64,000 nt of DNA from Bacteroidia bacterium (GTDB taxonomy: Bacteria; Bacteroidota; Bacteroidia; Bacteroidales; Paludibacteraceae): the NCBI GenBank assembly GCA_009930305.1, contig RZYM01000009.1, forward strand, positions 19,462-83,461, written 5' to 3'. Positions 35,966 through 44,798 of this stretch are shown here, piece by piece. How positions within the stretch are numbered: position 1 is the stretch's first letter; each line of letters begins with the position of its first letter. The position numbers and the translations under genes were made by a program. The notes under the pieces were generated by a model. The model saw nothing but the letters and a program-made list of their open reading frames with translations. It was not told the DNA's origin and made no database searches.

Positions 35966-36718
35966 ATGAACATGAAAAGGATATTGTATATTGTGAGTTT
36001 AGTATTGACTATGTCATTACCAATCTCTGCTCAAAATATGAAATCAGCTAATGATGCATATGCAGCCGGTAATTATGAAGAAGCTATACAGATTTATGAA
36101 AACGTTACTAAAAGTGGCTACGAATCAAGCACATTATATTTCAATCTAGGTAATGCATATTACAGAACAGGAAAATTAGCTCCATCTATTTTAAATTACG
36201 AACGTGCATTGCGTTTGGATGCAGATAATGTAGATGCTCAACATAATTTGGAATTTGTTCGTCAAAAAACAGTAGATAAAATAGAACCGTTTGCTACTAT
36301 ATTTTTTGTTAAATGGATAGAAGAATTTAGAAATATTGCTGATTCAAATGAATGGGCATATACCGGAATTATATTTTTAATTATACTTATTATAAGTTTG
36401 TTCTTATATATTTTTGGTAGACGTATTTGGATTAAAAAAACAGGATTTGGACTTGCAATTGCAACTTTGTGTTTTACAGTTGTTTCTTTAGTGTTTTCGT
36501 ATCAGCAAAAAAAAGCATTGGAAGATAATTCTACTGCAATAGTTTTTGTTCCTACCGTAACAATTAAAAGCTCTCCTGATAATAGTGGTACAGATTTGTT
36601 CGTACTACATGAAGGGACTAAGTTGACGATTAAATCAATTCTAGGTGATTGGTCGGAGATTACAACAGAGGATGGGAATACCGGATGGATTTTGTCAAAA
36701 TCAATAGAGAAAATATAG
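35966..36718 (+). CDS. batE: BatE, TPR and SH3-domain membrane protein
   Basis: The 250-residue protein has a signal peptide (MKRILYIVSLVLTMSLPISA, with a start possible at 35966 or 35972). Two TPR units follow (YAAGNYEEAIQIYENVTKSG, SSTLYFNLGNAYYRTGKLAP), then two membrane helices (about 133-150 and 158-175), and a C-terminal bacterial SH3-like domain (VFVPTVTIKSSPDNSG, GWILSKSIEKI). It completes the Bat operon. The PAP2 phosphatase gene begins 4 nt later. Confidence 0.92.
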   Translation: MNMKRILYIVSLVLTMSLPISAQNMKSANDAYAAGNYEEAIQIYENVTKSGYESSTLYFNLGNAYYRTGKLAPSILNYERALRLDADNVDAQHNLEFVRQKTVDKIEPFATIFFVKWIEEFRNIADSNEWAYTGIIFLIILIISLFLYIFGRRIWIKKTGFGLAIATLCFTVVSLVFSYQQKKALEDNSTAIVFVPTVTIKSSPDNSGTDLFVLHEGTKLTIKSILGDWSEITTEDGNTGWILSKSIEKI

Positions 36719-36722
36719 TAGC

Positions 36723-37457
36723 ATGAGTGTTGATATTTTTCAGTATTTATATGAGTTTGTTCGTGAGGTAGAGCAATTCGATAAAAGTTGCTTTTTACAA
36801 CTAAATGCATTACATAATGATTTCTTTGATGGATTTATGTTCTGGGTAACTGATAAATTTGTTTGGATACCTTTGTATATATCAATTCTGTATGTTATTA
36901 TTAAGAATAAAAAACGCGAGACTCTTCTAATTTCAATAGGTATTATTCTGACAATTGTCTTTGCTGATCAATTTGCATCCGGAATCTGTAAGCCATTATT
37001 CGAAAGATTGAGACCTTCTCACGATTCTTCAATTGAGTTCCTTGTTCATACAGTTAGGGGCGATAAGGGCGATTTGTATGGATTTATTTCATCACATGCT
37101 GCAAATACTTTTGGATTAGCAATGTTTACCGCGTTACTATTTAAAAATGCATGGTATTCGTGCATGATTTTTATGTGGGCAATAGTAAATAGCTATTCAA
37201 GAATTTATTTAGGTGTGCATTTCCCGATTGATGTTTTATTTGGAGCATTTTCTGGAGTATTGATAGCCTGGATGTTTTATGCATTATATTTGTTTTTGAA
37301 AAAACAATTACCCCAATACCGGTATAGTATACATAAAACTAATAAAAGAACAAATGTTGATTATCCGCAAAAAGATTTGCGTGTAGTCTATTTAACAATG
37401 CTTACTACATTGTTTTTTATTGTACTATTTGCTTCAAAAAATATATTTGCCTCTTGA
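36723..37457 (+). CDS. PAP2-family membrane phosphatase
   Basis: The 244-residue integral membrane protein carries the three PAP2 motifs: K90 to RP97 (KPLFERLRP), SSH at 123-125 with catalytic H125, and SRIYLGVHFPID with R160, H166 and D170. Such enzymes remove phosphate from lipid A, undecaprenyl pyrophosphate or phosphatidic acid. The closest guess is a lipid A or undecaprenyl-pyrophosphate phosphatase, but substrates cannot be read from sequence. It is joined to the end of the bat operon, so it is co-transcribed with it. Confidence 0.88.
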   Translation: MSVDIFQYLYEFVREVEQFDKSCFLQLNALHNDFFDGFMFWVTDKFVWIPLYISILYVIIKNKKRETLLISIGIILTIVFADQFASGICKPLFERLRPSHDSSIEFLVHTVRGDKGDLYGFISSHAANTFGLAMFTALLFKNAWYSCMIFMWAIVNSYSRIYLGVHFPIDVLFGAFSGVLIAWMFYALYLFLKKQLPQYRYSIHKTNKRTNVDYPQKDLRVVYLTMLTTLFFIVLFASKNIFAS

Positions 37458-37571
37458 TTTATATAACTGATATTTTTTAGCACAAAAAGTTTGCATATCA
37501 TAAAAAAAAGTATTAAGTTTATTGCAATTTAATTTTACTAACATTATTTATTAACTTAATACTACTGGATT

Positions 37572-37823
37572 ATGGTAAAGCAGATGACATTCAACGAGTT
37601 GAGAAAGATTAAAGACAGTCTGCCCAATGGCAGTGTACATAGAATAGCTGAACAACTTGGCGTTCAGGAAGAAACTGTTAGAAATTATTTCGGTGGGCAT
37701 AATTTTAAACAAGGCGGTTCTTGTGGCTTACACATTGAGCCAGGCCCTGATGGTGGAATAGTTATTTTGGACGATACAACCATTTTGGATGTAGCTTTGA
37801 AAATGATTGCAGAAAAAGCTTAA
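37572..37823 (+). CDS. Small HTH DNA-binding protein
   Basis: The 83-residue protein has an N-terminal helix-turn-helix-like segment (SVHRIAEQLGVQEETVRNYF), then a glycine-rich stretch (GGHNFKQGGSCGLHIEPGPD), and a short strand-helix tail (VILDDTTILDVALKMIAE). I recall similar short proteins annotated as DNA-binding in Bacteroidales, but no regulatory target is known to me. The start could be 37572 or 37587. The gene stands alone between an AT-rich leader (37458-37571, no clear -7 element) and a bidirectional terminator. Confidence 0.75.
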   Translation: MVKQMTFNELRKIKDSLPNGSVHRIAEQLGVQEETVRNYFGGHNFKQGGSCGLHIEPGPDGGIVILDDTTILDVALKMIAEKA

Positions 37824-37824
37824 G

Positions 37825-37872
37825 AAGATAAACAAAAAGGATACTTAATTAAGTATCCTTTTTGTTTATCTT
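37825..37872. terminator. 48-bp perfect palindrome, bidirectional terminator
   Basis: Two 24-bp arms are exact reverse complements with no loop, centred on CTTAATTAAG. A-rich and T-rich outer parts serve as the U-tract in either direction. It lies between the HTH gene and the 3' end of dapL, which converge here. Confidence 0.9.
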
Positions 37873-37884
37873 GTATTTGCTGTT

Positions 37885-39114
37885 TTACATTCGCTTCTTA
37901 ATGCGACTCATGGCTTCTATTGTATTCTCTCTTGAGTTGAAAGCAGTGAAACGAAAGAAACCTTCACCTCCTTGTCCAAAACCGGATCCAGGGGTGCAGA
38001 CCACGTTTATTTCATAAAGTAACTCTTGGAAGAATCTCCAAGAAGGTGTATTTTTAGGCGTCTTAATCCAAATATGTGGAGCATTTACTCCGCCATAAAC
38101 TTCATATCCTGCAGCTATCATTTCTTGCCGTATTATGCTCGCATTTGTCAGATAGTAGTCAATGTTTGTTTGGTACTGTTTGAATCCTTTGCGAGAGTAT
38201 AGTGCTTCAGCACCTCTTTGTACAATGTATGATGTCCCATTATAATATGTAGTAGCTCTTCGATTCCACAATTTATTTATTTTAATTTTCTCGTTCATAA
38301 GAGTGTATCCGATTATCTCTTTTGGTACAATTGTATATGAACAACGCAATCCGGTAAAGCCTGCGGTTTTTGAATAGCTACGTATTTCGATAGCGCATTT
38401 CTTAGCTCCTTTAATCTCATATATTGAGTGTGGAATATCATCTTCATTAATGTATGCAACGTATGCTCCATCATATATAATTATAGCTTGATTTTCTAGT
38501 GCGTAATCAACCCATTTTTTTAGTTCTGCTTTATTTAGCGCAACACCTGTAGGATTGTTGGGATAGCACAAATATATAATATCAACTTTATCGGTTGGTA
38601 ATTCAGGAATGAAATTATTCTCAGGCGTACAAGGTATATATACAATATTACTCCAAATATTTTGCTCTGTCAGATGCCCCGAACGTCCTCCCATTATAGC
38701 TGCATTTTCGTATACAGGGTATACAGGATCAGTTATTGCAATGATATTATCTCTCCCAAATATATGTCCGATATTACCTACATCAGATTTTGAGCCATCG
38801 CTTATAAAAACTTCATCAGGTTCTAAAGAAACTCCACGTGCGTTATAATCATATTTAATTATTTTATCAATCAAAAAACGATACCCGGTTTCCGGTCCAT
38901 ATCCTCTAAATGTTTCTATTTTTGATAATTCGCGAATAGCATTTTCCATTGCCTTCACTACTTCTCCCGGTAGTGGTTGCGACACATCCCCAAGGCCTAA
39001 ACGTATAACATCTGCTTTGGGGTGTACAACTTTGTGTGCGTTTATTTTTTGTTCTATTTCGTTGAAGAAATAGTACTCAGGTAGTTTTAAATAGTTTTCA
39101 TTAATTAACGTCAT
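37885..39114 (-). CDS. dapL: LL-diaminopimelate aminotransferase
   Basis: DapL converts tetrahydrodipicolinate directly to LL-diaminopimelate using glutamate, for lysine and peptidoglycan synthesis. The 409-residue fold-type I PLP enzyme shows RLGLGDVSQPLP, YPNNPTGVALNK, DGAYVAY and the cofactor lysine K249 in RSYSKTAGFTGLR. The length equals that of known DapL proteins (about 410). Its predicted promoter lies 6 nt before the ATG, so its mRNA is probably leaderless. Confidence 0.96.
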   Translation of the reverse strand: MTLINENYLKLPEYYFFNEIEQKINAHKVVHPKADVIRLGLGDVSQPLPGEVVKAMENAIRELSKIETFRGYGPETGYRFLIDKIIKYDYNARGVSLEPDEVFISDGSKSDVGNIGHIFGRDNIIAITDPVYPVYENAAIMGGRSGHLTEQNIWSNIVYIPCTPENNFIPELPTDKVDIIYLCYPNNPTGVALNKAELKKWVDYALENQAIIIYDGAYVAYINEDDIPHSIYEIKGAKKCAIEIRSYSKTAGFTGLRCSYTIVPKEIIGYTLMNEKIKINKLWNRRATTYYNGTSYIVQRGAEALYSRKGFKQYQTNIDYYLTNASIIRQEMIAAGYEVYGGVNAPHIWIKTPKNTPSWRFFQELLYEINVVCTPGSGFGQGGEGFFRFTAFNSRENTIEAMSRIKKRM

Positions 39115-39120
39115 AGTTTA

Positions 39121-39128
39121 CAAAGATA
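39121..39128 (-). promoter_or_regulatory. -7 element 6 nt before dapL
   Basis: TATCTTTG on the minus strand is a perfect consensus match. Six nucleotides separate it from the ATG at 39114. No -33 TTG at the expected distance. Confidence 0.5.
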
Positions 39129-39191
39129 AAAAAATCATTGATAAATAAAAAAATATTTGTTTATTTTATTTATTATATGAGGGGTAATAAA

Positions 39192-39222
39192 TTGTATAAT
39201 TAAATATAAAATGATATCTTTG
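39192..39222 (+). promoter_or_regulatory. Promoter of the CotH-domain gene
   Basis: A TTG at 39192-39194 and TATCTTTG at 39215-39222 are separated by 20 bp, a full Bacteroidota promoter. The ATG follows 20 nt later. Confidence 0.65.
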
Positions 39223-39242
39223 TAATACCTAAAAAATAATAT

Positions 39243-41069
39243 ATGAAAAAATTGTCGTCCATTCTACTTTTTGTGGCTATGTCAATTAGCAGTTATGCTG
39301 TTGATATATTATCGGGTACATTTTATTTTGATAACTCTAAGACACAATATGAATCTGTGAAGTTTTTATATGGAACAGACGATCAAGACTACACTGTTGT
39401 TGTTGATTTAAATTATACAGGTAATGATAAATGGGAATTGACTATTCCATCTACTGTTACTGATATGTATCGTTATAGTTTCTCAAATACATCTTACGCA
39501 GCCGGTGTTTATCAAAGTAAATTTTCGGATATGAAGAATGAAATTTCGAATGTCCGCATGGAATTAAGAACAGCTACCACAGATAAAGAAATGGTTGTTG
39601 GCGCGACATTTACACCTGAAAGTGATAGCAATTGGGCACAAGGATCTTGGATATCACCATATAGTGGTGGATGCTATGATATTTCAAATACTTTACCTGT
39701 GTTTTATCTCAACACAGTAAATGGTGATGATATAACTTCAAAAGAAACATATGTTCCGGCTACCATGTATATTGATGCGATGGGACAATCCGGTTATCAA
39801 TCTTATGGTACTCAACAAAATCCTATTAATACCGAAGTAAAAGGTAGGGGTAATTATACTTGGATTGGTTTTGATAAAAAACCATATCGTATAAAAATGG
39901 AAACATCGGCGTCTTTATTAAACTTAAGTCAGAGCAAAAGTTTCTGTTTGTTGGCGCATGCTGATGATGATTGTGCATTTATGCGTAATACTGTAGGATT
40001 TGAATTGAGTCGTATTTTCGGTTTACCATATACACCGGGTCAAGAACCTGTTGAATTAGTTAAGAACGGAGAATATTGGGGTTTGTACTTCCTGACAGAT
40101 CATATAACAGTCTCAAGCAACAGAGTAAATATTATTGAACAAGCCGACAATAGTGTAGATCCATTAGAAATAACAGGAGGTTGGTTGCTGGAAATTGATA
40201 ATTACGAGGACCCAAGCCAAATAGTAATACAAGAAAATGATGATGAGATAATTCGATTTACATATAAATCGCCTGAAATACTATCGTCTGTGCAAGAATC
40301 ATATATGACAACATTCTTAGAGAATGCGAATGCTGCTATTTACAATGAAGATAAAAATAGTACCGATTGGGAAAATTATATTGATTTGGAATCGGCGGTT
40401 AATTTTTATATAGTTCAGGAAATAATGGGTAATGCTGAAGGATATCATGGTAGTTGTTATTTGAATAAGGATAGAGGATCTAATACTAAACTGAAATTTG
40501 GACCGGTTTGGGATTTTGGAAATTCGTATAGGCATTCAGGTTTTATATATGATGATCCTCCTTTTGGTGATAATTGGATTTCTGAGTTGGTTAAATTTCC
40601 TCGTTTTCAATCTATGGTTCAACAACGTTGGAATGATGAGTATTGGAGATTGTCAACTATTTACGATTTAATGAATCAAACGGCTGCGCGTATAAGTTCT
40701 GCTGCCAATTGCGATTGTGGGAAATGGCCTTGGTATTCTTCATCTAATTTTCAAAATGGTTTAGTTCAGGCACATAATTATTTGAGTAATAGAATCTCAT
40801 GGTTACAAACATTATGGCAAGCTTCTGATATTGAAGATGTTAATGGTAAAATTAATGTGAGTGTATATCCAAACCCAAATAGGGGGAATATTTATATATC
40901 TTCCGATATGGATGTCGTTTCTGCAGAGTTGTGCGACTTGTCGGGTAGGTTATTGCAAACTTTTGATTGCCGCGATTATCCATTGGTTCTTAATGTATCG
41001 GCAGGTACATATTTAATGCGTGTATATACAAATAATAATGTGTCGGTGCATAAAGTATTAGTGCGCTAA
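39243..41069 (+). CDS. CotH-domain (protein kinase-like) secreted protein with T9SS sorting tail
   Basis: The 608-residue protein has a signal peptide (MKKLSSILLFVAMSISSYA) and a beta-rich N-terminal region of about 150 residues. A CotH domain follows (from about residue 160: VPATMYIDAMG, EVKGRGNYTWIGFDKKPYRI, CLLAHADDDCAFMRNTVGFE, GPVWDFGNSY). At the end is a T9SS sorting domain with SVYPNPNRGNIYIS and DLSGRLLQTFD. CotH proteins are secreted kinase-like proteins, and the spore-coat CotH phosphorylates coat proteins. In Bacteroidota they are typically surface or extracellular proteins of unknown substrate. The gene is single, with its own promoter. Confidence 0.9.
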   Translation: MKKLSSILLFVAMSISSYAVDILSGTFYFDNSKTQYESVKFLYGTDDQDYTVVVDLNYTGNDKWELTIPSTVTDMYRYSFSNTSYAAGVYQSKFSDMKNEISNVRMELRTATTDKEMVVGATFTPESDSNWAQGSWISPYSGGCYDISNTLPVFYLNTVNGDDITSKETYVPATMYIDAMGQSGYQSYGTQQNPINTEVKGRGNYTWIGFDKKPYRIKMETSASLLNLSQSKSFCLLAHADDDCAFMRNTVGFELSRIFGLPYTPGQEPVELVKNGEYWGLYFLTDHITVSSNRVNIIEQADNSVDPLEITGGWLLEIDNYEDPSQIVIQENDDEIIRFTYKSPEILSSVQESYMTTFLENANAAIYNEDKNSTDWENYIDLESAVNFYIVQEIMGNAEGYHGSCYLNKDRGSNTKLKFGPVWDFGNSYRHSGFIYDDPPFGDNWISELVKFPRFQSMVQQRWNDEYWRLSTIYDLMNQTAARISSAANCDCGKWPWYSSSNFQNGLVQAHNYLSNRISWLQTLWQASDIEDVNGKINVSVYPNPNRGNIYISSDMDVVSAELCDLSGRLLQTFDCRDYPLVLNVSAGTYLMRVYTNNNVSVHKVLVR

Positions 41070-41226
41070 TAAATCTTCAGGTATGAATAACAATATATAT
41101 TCTGCAATATATATCGTTTAATAATAATGGCATATTAGTATATCAAATGGTCAATGATATAAAGTCAATCATTTAATGATCTGACGATATCTGTAAACAT
41201 TTAGAGCCAAATCAAAACAAAATTTG

Positions 41227-41234
41227 TAATTTTG
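41227..41234 (+). promoter_or_regulatory. -7 element before the MFS gene
   Basis: TAATTTTG fits TAnnTTTG and lies 20 nt before the ATG at 41255. The 185-nt gap after the CotH gene otherwise shows only AT-rich sequence. Confidence 0.5.
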
Positions 41235-41254
41235 CTCGTCGAAAAATACTATAT

Positions 41255-42451
41255 ATGCACGCCGAGGAAAAGCTTTTGAATGCAAATTACGTAAAAGTGA
41301 TGTCTGTCAATTTTACTATATCATTTGCATTCTATCTATTAGCACCATTACTACCATTATATCTTAGCGAAACTTTTAATGCAAGTAAAGACATAATAGG
41401 ACTTGTGTTGTCGGGATATACAATAACAGCACTTATTTGTAGACCATTCAGCGGATATATTGTTGATAGTTTTCCTAGGAAAGTTGTATTAGAAATATGC
41501 TTATTAGTATATTTTTTATTTTTTCTTGGCTATTTAATAGCAGGCTCGTTACTCATGTTTGCTATATTCAGAACTCTTCATGGTGGTCCTTTTGGAGCAT
41601 CAACAGTAGCAAATAGTACAATGGCTATTGATGTATCATATCCAAGTCGTAGAAATGAAAGCATTGGTTACTATGGGCTTAGTAATAATATTGCAACTGC
41701 AATGGCTCCTACAATAGGTATATTTGTATACAATTATTGCCATAATTTTGAAATTCTATTTTGGATTGCATTTATTGTTGCAGGCATAGGTCTGTTTATT
41801 GGTTCTACAATACAACCATTTGAAAAACAAACAGTCAACAATAGAAGCAAACTTTCGTTAGATAGATTTTTTTTGTTAAGAGCTTGGATGATAGGGGTTA
41901 ACATTGCATTCTTCGGCTTTTGTTATGGCGTTATAAGTAATTATTTGGCTATTTATGGTCAAGAAACACTAGGCATTACAAATGGGACAGGGGTGTATTT
42001 TATGCTACTTTCTGCGGGTCTTATATTATCAAGATTTCAGGGTGCAAAATCGTTAAAAGAGGGTAAGTTAACTCATAATGCAGCCGTTGGTATTATTGTT
42101 TCTACAATAGGTTTTTCAATATTTGTCGGGCTTCCTAATTTAGTAGGATATTATCTTTCGGCTTTGCTAATAGGTTTAGGAAATGGACATATGTGGCCGG
42201 CATTCCAAAATATGATTATAGGTATTGCTCATCACAACGAACGCGGCACAGCAAATTCTACTCTGCTTACTTCATGGGATTTTGGAGTAGGTATGGGAGT
42301 CTTATTGGGTGGTGTAATTGCAGAGTATTTCGGTTATAAATGGGCTTTTATATCAGTAGTTTTTGTTCATCTCATTGGTCTTATAATGTATTTTGTAAAA
42401 ACGCAAAAGTTATATCTAAAGCGTAAGTCAACTATGCAAGATGAACTATGA
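41255..42451 (+). CDS. Major facilitator superfamily transporter
   Basis: The 398-residue protein has about 12 membrane helices, with the MFS loop motif SGYIVDSFPRKVV between helices 2 and 3 and a second half with GVYFMLLSAGLILSRFQGAK and LLTSWDFGVGMGVLLGGVIAE. These belong to the YfcJ/AraJ-like group of small-molecule exporters. The substrate is unknown. It converges with the sodium-symporter gene, and the two overlap by 6 nt at their 3' ends. Confidence 0.88.
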   Translation: MHAEEKLLNANYVKVMSVNFTISFAFYLLAPLLPLYLSETFNASKDIIGLVLSGYTITALICRPFSGYIVDSFPRKVVLEICLLVYFLFFLGYLIAGSLLMFAIFRTLHGGPFGASTVANSTMAIDVSYPSRRNESIGYYGLSNNIATAMAPTIGIFVYNYCHNFEILFWIAFIVAGIGLFIGSTIQPFEKQTVNNRSKLSLDRFFLLRAWMIGVNIAFFGFCYGVISNYLAIYGQETLGITNGTGVYFMLLSAGLILSRFQGAKSLKEGKLTHNAAVGIIVSTIGFSIFVGLPNLVGYYLSALLIGLGNGHMWPAFQNMIIGIAHHNERGTANSTLLTSWDFGVGMGVLLGGVIAEYFGYKWAFISVVFVHLIGLIMYFVKTQKLYLKRKSTMQDEL

Positions 42452-43477
42452 TATTATGCTAAACAATTGTCTAAGTCGCGTGTGAGATTTTTTTTTGTCA
42501 CTCCATGCAAAGAATGATGCTAGAATAGTACCTGATATTGAATGCCACGCGCAACTTATTGCACAAGGAACTACTGCCAATGGACATGTTACTATAAAAA
42601 AATGAGTAGCTAGATTAGTTGCCAATCCTGCATTTTGCATACCTACTTCAATAGATATTGTACGTCTTTTAGCGGTATTAAAATGAAAGATCTTACCTAT
42701 TAGATATCCTAGTATATAACCAATGGAATTGTGACAAAATACTATTAAGAATGTCCATAATAGAAGCATGAAACCACCCGCTGCTATGTCATCGTGTACT
42801 AAGGATATTACTCCGCCTACGATGCAAGCAAGTCCTAAAACGCTTAATGACGGCATTATCTTTTGTGCTTTTTTTAATATTTCTTTATGTCCCAAACTAA
42901 TATTACACAAAGAGCCTACCGTTATAGGAATAATAGTAACTATTAATATATTGATAAACATCCCGATAGCATCTATTTCAACTTTTTCGCCTGCTAATAA
43001 AAGCATTAACATAGGGGTTATCATGGGTGATAAAAGTGTGGATGCTGTAGTCATACCGACTGAATAAGCAACGTCGCCATAGCATAAATACGACATAATA
43101 TTGCTTGATACTCCACCCGGGCAGCATCCGACCAATATGATACCAACTGCTAATGCAGTATCTAAATGGAATACAACAGTTAGGCTATATGCAATTAAAG
43201 GCATTATAGTATATTGTGCACAAAAACCAATTAGTATATCCAGAGGTCTGTGAGCTAAAGTTTTTATATCTTGAACGGTTAGAGTTAATCCCATCGTTAA
43301 CATTATGAAGCCCAAGATATAAGTTTGTAGGTATCCGGTAACCCATGCAAAAAGTTCAGGGAAAAAGAATGTAATTACTGCTACTGCTATTATAAATGGA
43401 GATGTGTACGCAGATAACCAATTGCTAAATAATATTAGGAATGAATAAAGTTTAGAATTTGTATTATTATCACTCAT
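42446..43477 (-). CDS. BASS-family sodium-dependent transporter (bile acid:sodium symporter family)
   Basis: The 343-residue protein has about ten membrane helices and BASS features: IMLTMGLTLTVQDIKTL, VGCCPGGVSSNIMSYLC (with the crossover helix motif), GMTTASTLLSP and EVGMQNAGLATNLATH. Bacterial BASS proteins import small organic acids (pyruvate, pantoate and others) with sodium. The substrate cannot be decided. It lies 31 nt downstream of tRNA-Arg on the same strand with no promoter of its own that I can see. Confidence 0.87.
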   Translation of the reverse strand: MSDNNTNSKLYSFLILFSNWLSAYTSPFIIAVAVITFFFPELFAWVTGYLQTYILGFIMLTMGLTLTVQDIKTLAHRPLDILIGFCAQYTIMPLIAYSLTVVFHLDTALAVGIILVGCCPGGVSSNIMSYLCYGDVAYSVGMTTASTLLSPMITPMLMLLLAGEKVEIDAIGMFINILIVTIIPITVGSLCNISLGHKEILKKAQKIMPSLSVLGLACIVGGVISLVHDDIAAGGFMLLLWTFLIVFCHNSIGYILGYLIGKIFHFNTAKRRTISIEVGMQNAGLATNLATHFFIVTCPLAVVPCAISCAWHSISGTILASFFAWSDKKKSHTRLRQLFSIIS

Positions 43478-43508
43478 GATATTAAATTATCAAGGCTTTC
43501 TAATATGG

Positions 43509-43580
43509 TGACCCTGTGGGGAGTCGAACCCCAATCGAAAGAACCGGAATCTTTTATTCTATCCATTGAACTACAGGGCC
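43509..43580 (-). tRNA. tRNA-Arg (anticodon CCG)
   Basis: Read on the minus strand, all four arms close: acceptor GGCCCTG with CAGGGTC, D stem GTTC with GAAT, anticodon stem AAAGA with TCTTT around a loop TTCCGGT, and T stem TGGGG with CCCCA around TTCGACT. The anticodon is CCG, so it reads CGG arginine codons. The discriminator base is A and the CCA end is not encoded. Confidence 0.97.
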
Positions 43581-43589
43581 TATTGAGTG

Positions 43590-43597
43590 CAAAGGTA
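43590..43597 (-). promoter_or_regulatory. -7 element of the tRNA-Arg gene
   Basis: TACCTTTG on the minus strand is a perfect consensus match ending 9 nt before the first base of the tRNA, as expected for a stable-RNA promoter. Confidence 0.6.
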
Positions 43598-43730
43598 ATG
43601 AAAATATCGCTTGTATATTGTAATAAATATTGTTTTATCTTTTGGTTGTTTTAAATCAATGTTATGTTGCTTTTTTACGTTAATTTTTAAATAATGCTAT
43701 CTTTTTATCAATAAAAATATTAATTTTGCG

Positions 43731-43738
43731 TCAAATAT
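43731..43738 (+). promoter_or_regulatory. -7 element before asnA
   Basis: TAATTTTG fits TAnnTTTG and lies 18 nt before the asnA ATG. Confidence 0.5.
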
Positions 43739-43756
43739 AAATCAAAATATAATTGT

Positions 43757-44794
43757 ATGTCACAACTAGTAAAACCGCAAAACTATCATTCATATCTGGA
43801 TTTACGACAGACTGAGTTGGCAATCAAGACATTAAAAGATTTTTTTCAGACAAGTTTATCCGCAGAATTGCGTTTAAGACGTGTAACAGCTCCTTTGTTT
43901 GTTCTCAAGGGCATGGGCATAAATGATGATTTGAATGGTGTAGAGAGACCGGTTACATTTTGTGTTAAGGATTTGAATGAAGCACAAGCAGAAGTTGTAC
44001 ATTCGTTAGCAAAATGGAAACGACTTACTTTAGCAGATTATAAAATAGAAAGAGGATATGGCATTTATACAGATATGAATGCAATACGTGCTGATGAAGA
44101 GTTGGATAATACGCATTCACTATATGTAGATCAATGGGATTGGGAAATGGTTATTGACCAGCAAGACAGAAACTTAGCATTTTTGAAAGATATAGTTCGC
44201 AGGATCTATGCAACAATAGTAAGATGTGAATATGCAGTATATGAACATTTCCCTGAAATAAAACCGATTTTACCTAGTAAAATTCATTTTATTCAGGCAG
44301 AAGAATTGTTATCATTATATCCTGATAAAACTACTAAAGAACGTGAGAATTTAATCACTAAAAAGTATAAAGCTGTATTTGTAATGGGTATTGGTGGCAA
44401 ATTGTCGAATGGAGAAAAACATGATGGCAGAGCTCCTGACTACGATGATTGGACAACTCTAAATGAAGATGGATACAAAGGTTTAAATGGCGACATATTA
44501 GTATGGGATGATGTATTAGGACAGGCTATGGAATTGTCGTCAATGGGTATTAGAGTTGATAAAAAAGCTTTGTTGCATCAATTGGAGATTACAGGTCAGC
44601 AAGATCGCATGAAATATTATTATCATAAACGTTTAGTTGAAGATAAATTGCCATTATCATTAGGCGGCGGTATTGGGCAATCCCGCTTATGTATGTTCTT
44701 ACTACGTAAATCGCATATAGGTGAAATCCAATCAAGTATTTGGCCTGAATCTATGAGAAAAGAATGTTCTGACTCTGGTATCTGTTTGTTGTAA
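43757..44794 (+). CDS. asnA: Aspartate-ammonia ligase AsnA
   Basis: AsnA makes asparagine from aspartate, ATP and ammonia, and is related to class II aminoacyl-tRNA synthetases. The 345-residue protein begins LVKPQNYHSYLDLRQTELAI and has RLRRVTAPLFV, the domain GDILVWDDVLGQAMELSSMG, and motif 3-like SLGGGIGQSRLCMFLL near the C-terminus. The mtgA gene follows after 4 nt, although the products are functionally unrelated. Confidence 0.97.
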   Translation: MSQLVKPQNYHSYLDLRQTELAIKTLKDFFQTSLSAELRLRRVTAPLFVLKGMGINDDLNGVERPVTFCVKDLNEAQAEVVHSLAKWKRLTLADYKIERGYGIYTDMNAIRADEELDNTHSLYVDQWDWEMVIDQQDRNLAFLKDIVRRIYATIVRCEYAVYEHFPEIKPILPSKIHFIQAEELLSLYPDKTTKERENLITKKYKAVFVMGIGGKLSNGEKHDGRAPDYDDWTTLNEDGYKGLNGDILVWDDVLGQAMELSSMGIRVDKKALLHQLEITGQQDRMKYYYHKRLVEDKLPLSLGGGIGQSRLCMFLLRKSHIGEIQSSIWPESMRKECSDSGICLL

Positions 44795-44798
44795 GAAC

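Noticed and set aside
41070..41254. Possible small gene or RNA in the gap before the MFS gene
   Set aside because: Only AT-rich sequence with short TATATA repeats and the promoter; no stable hairpin or open frame found.
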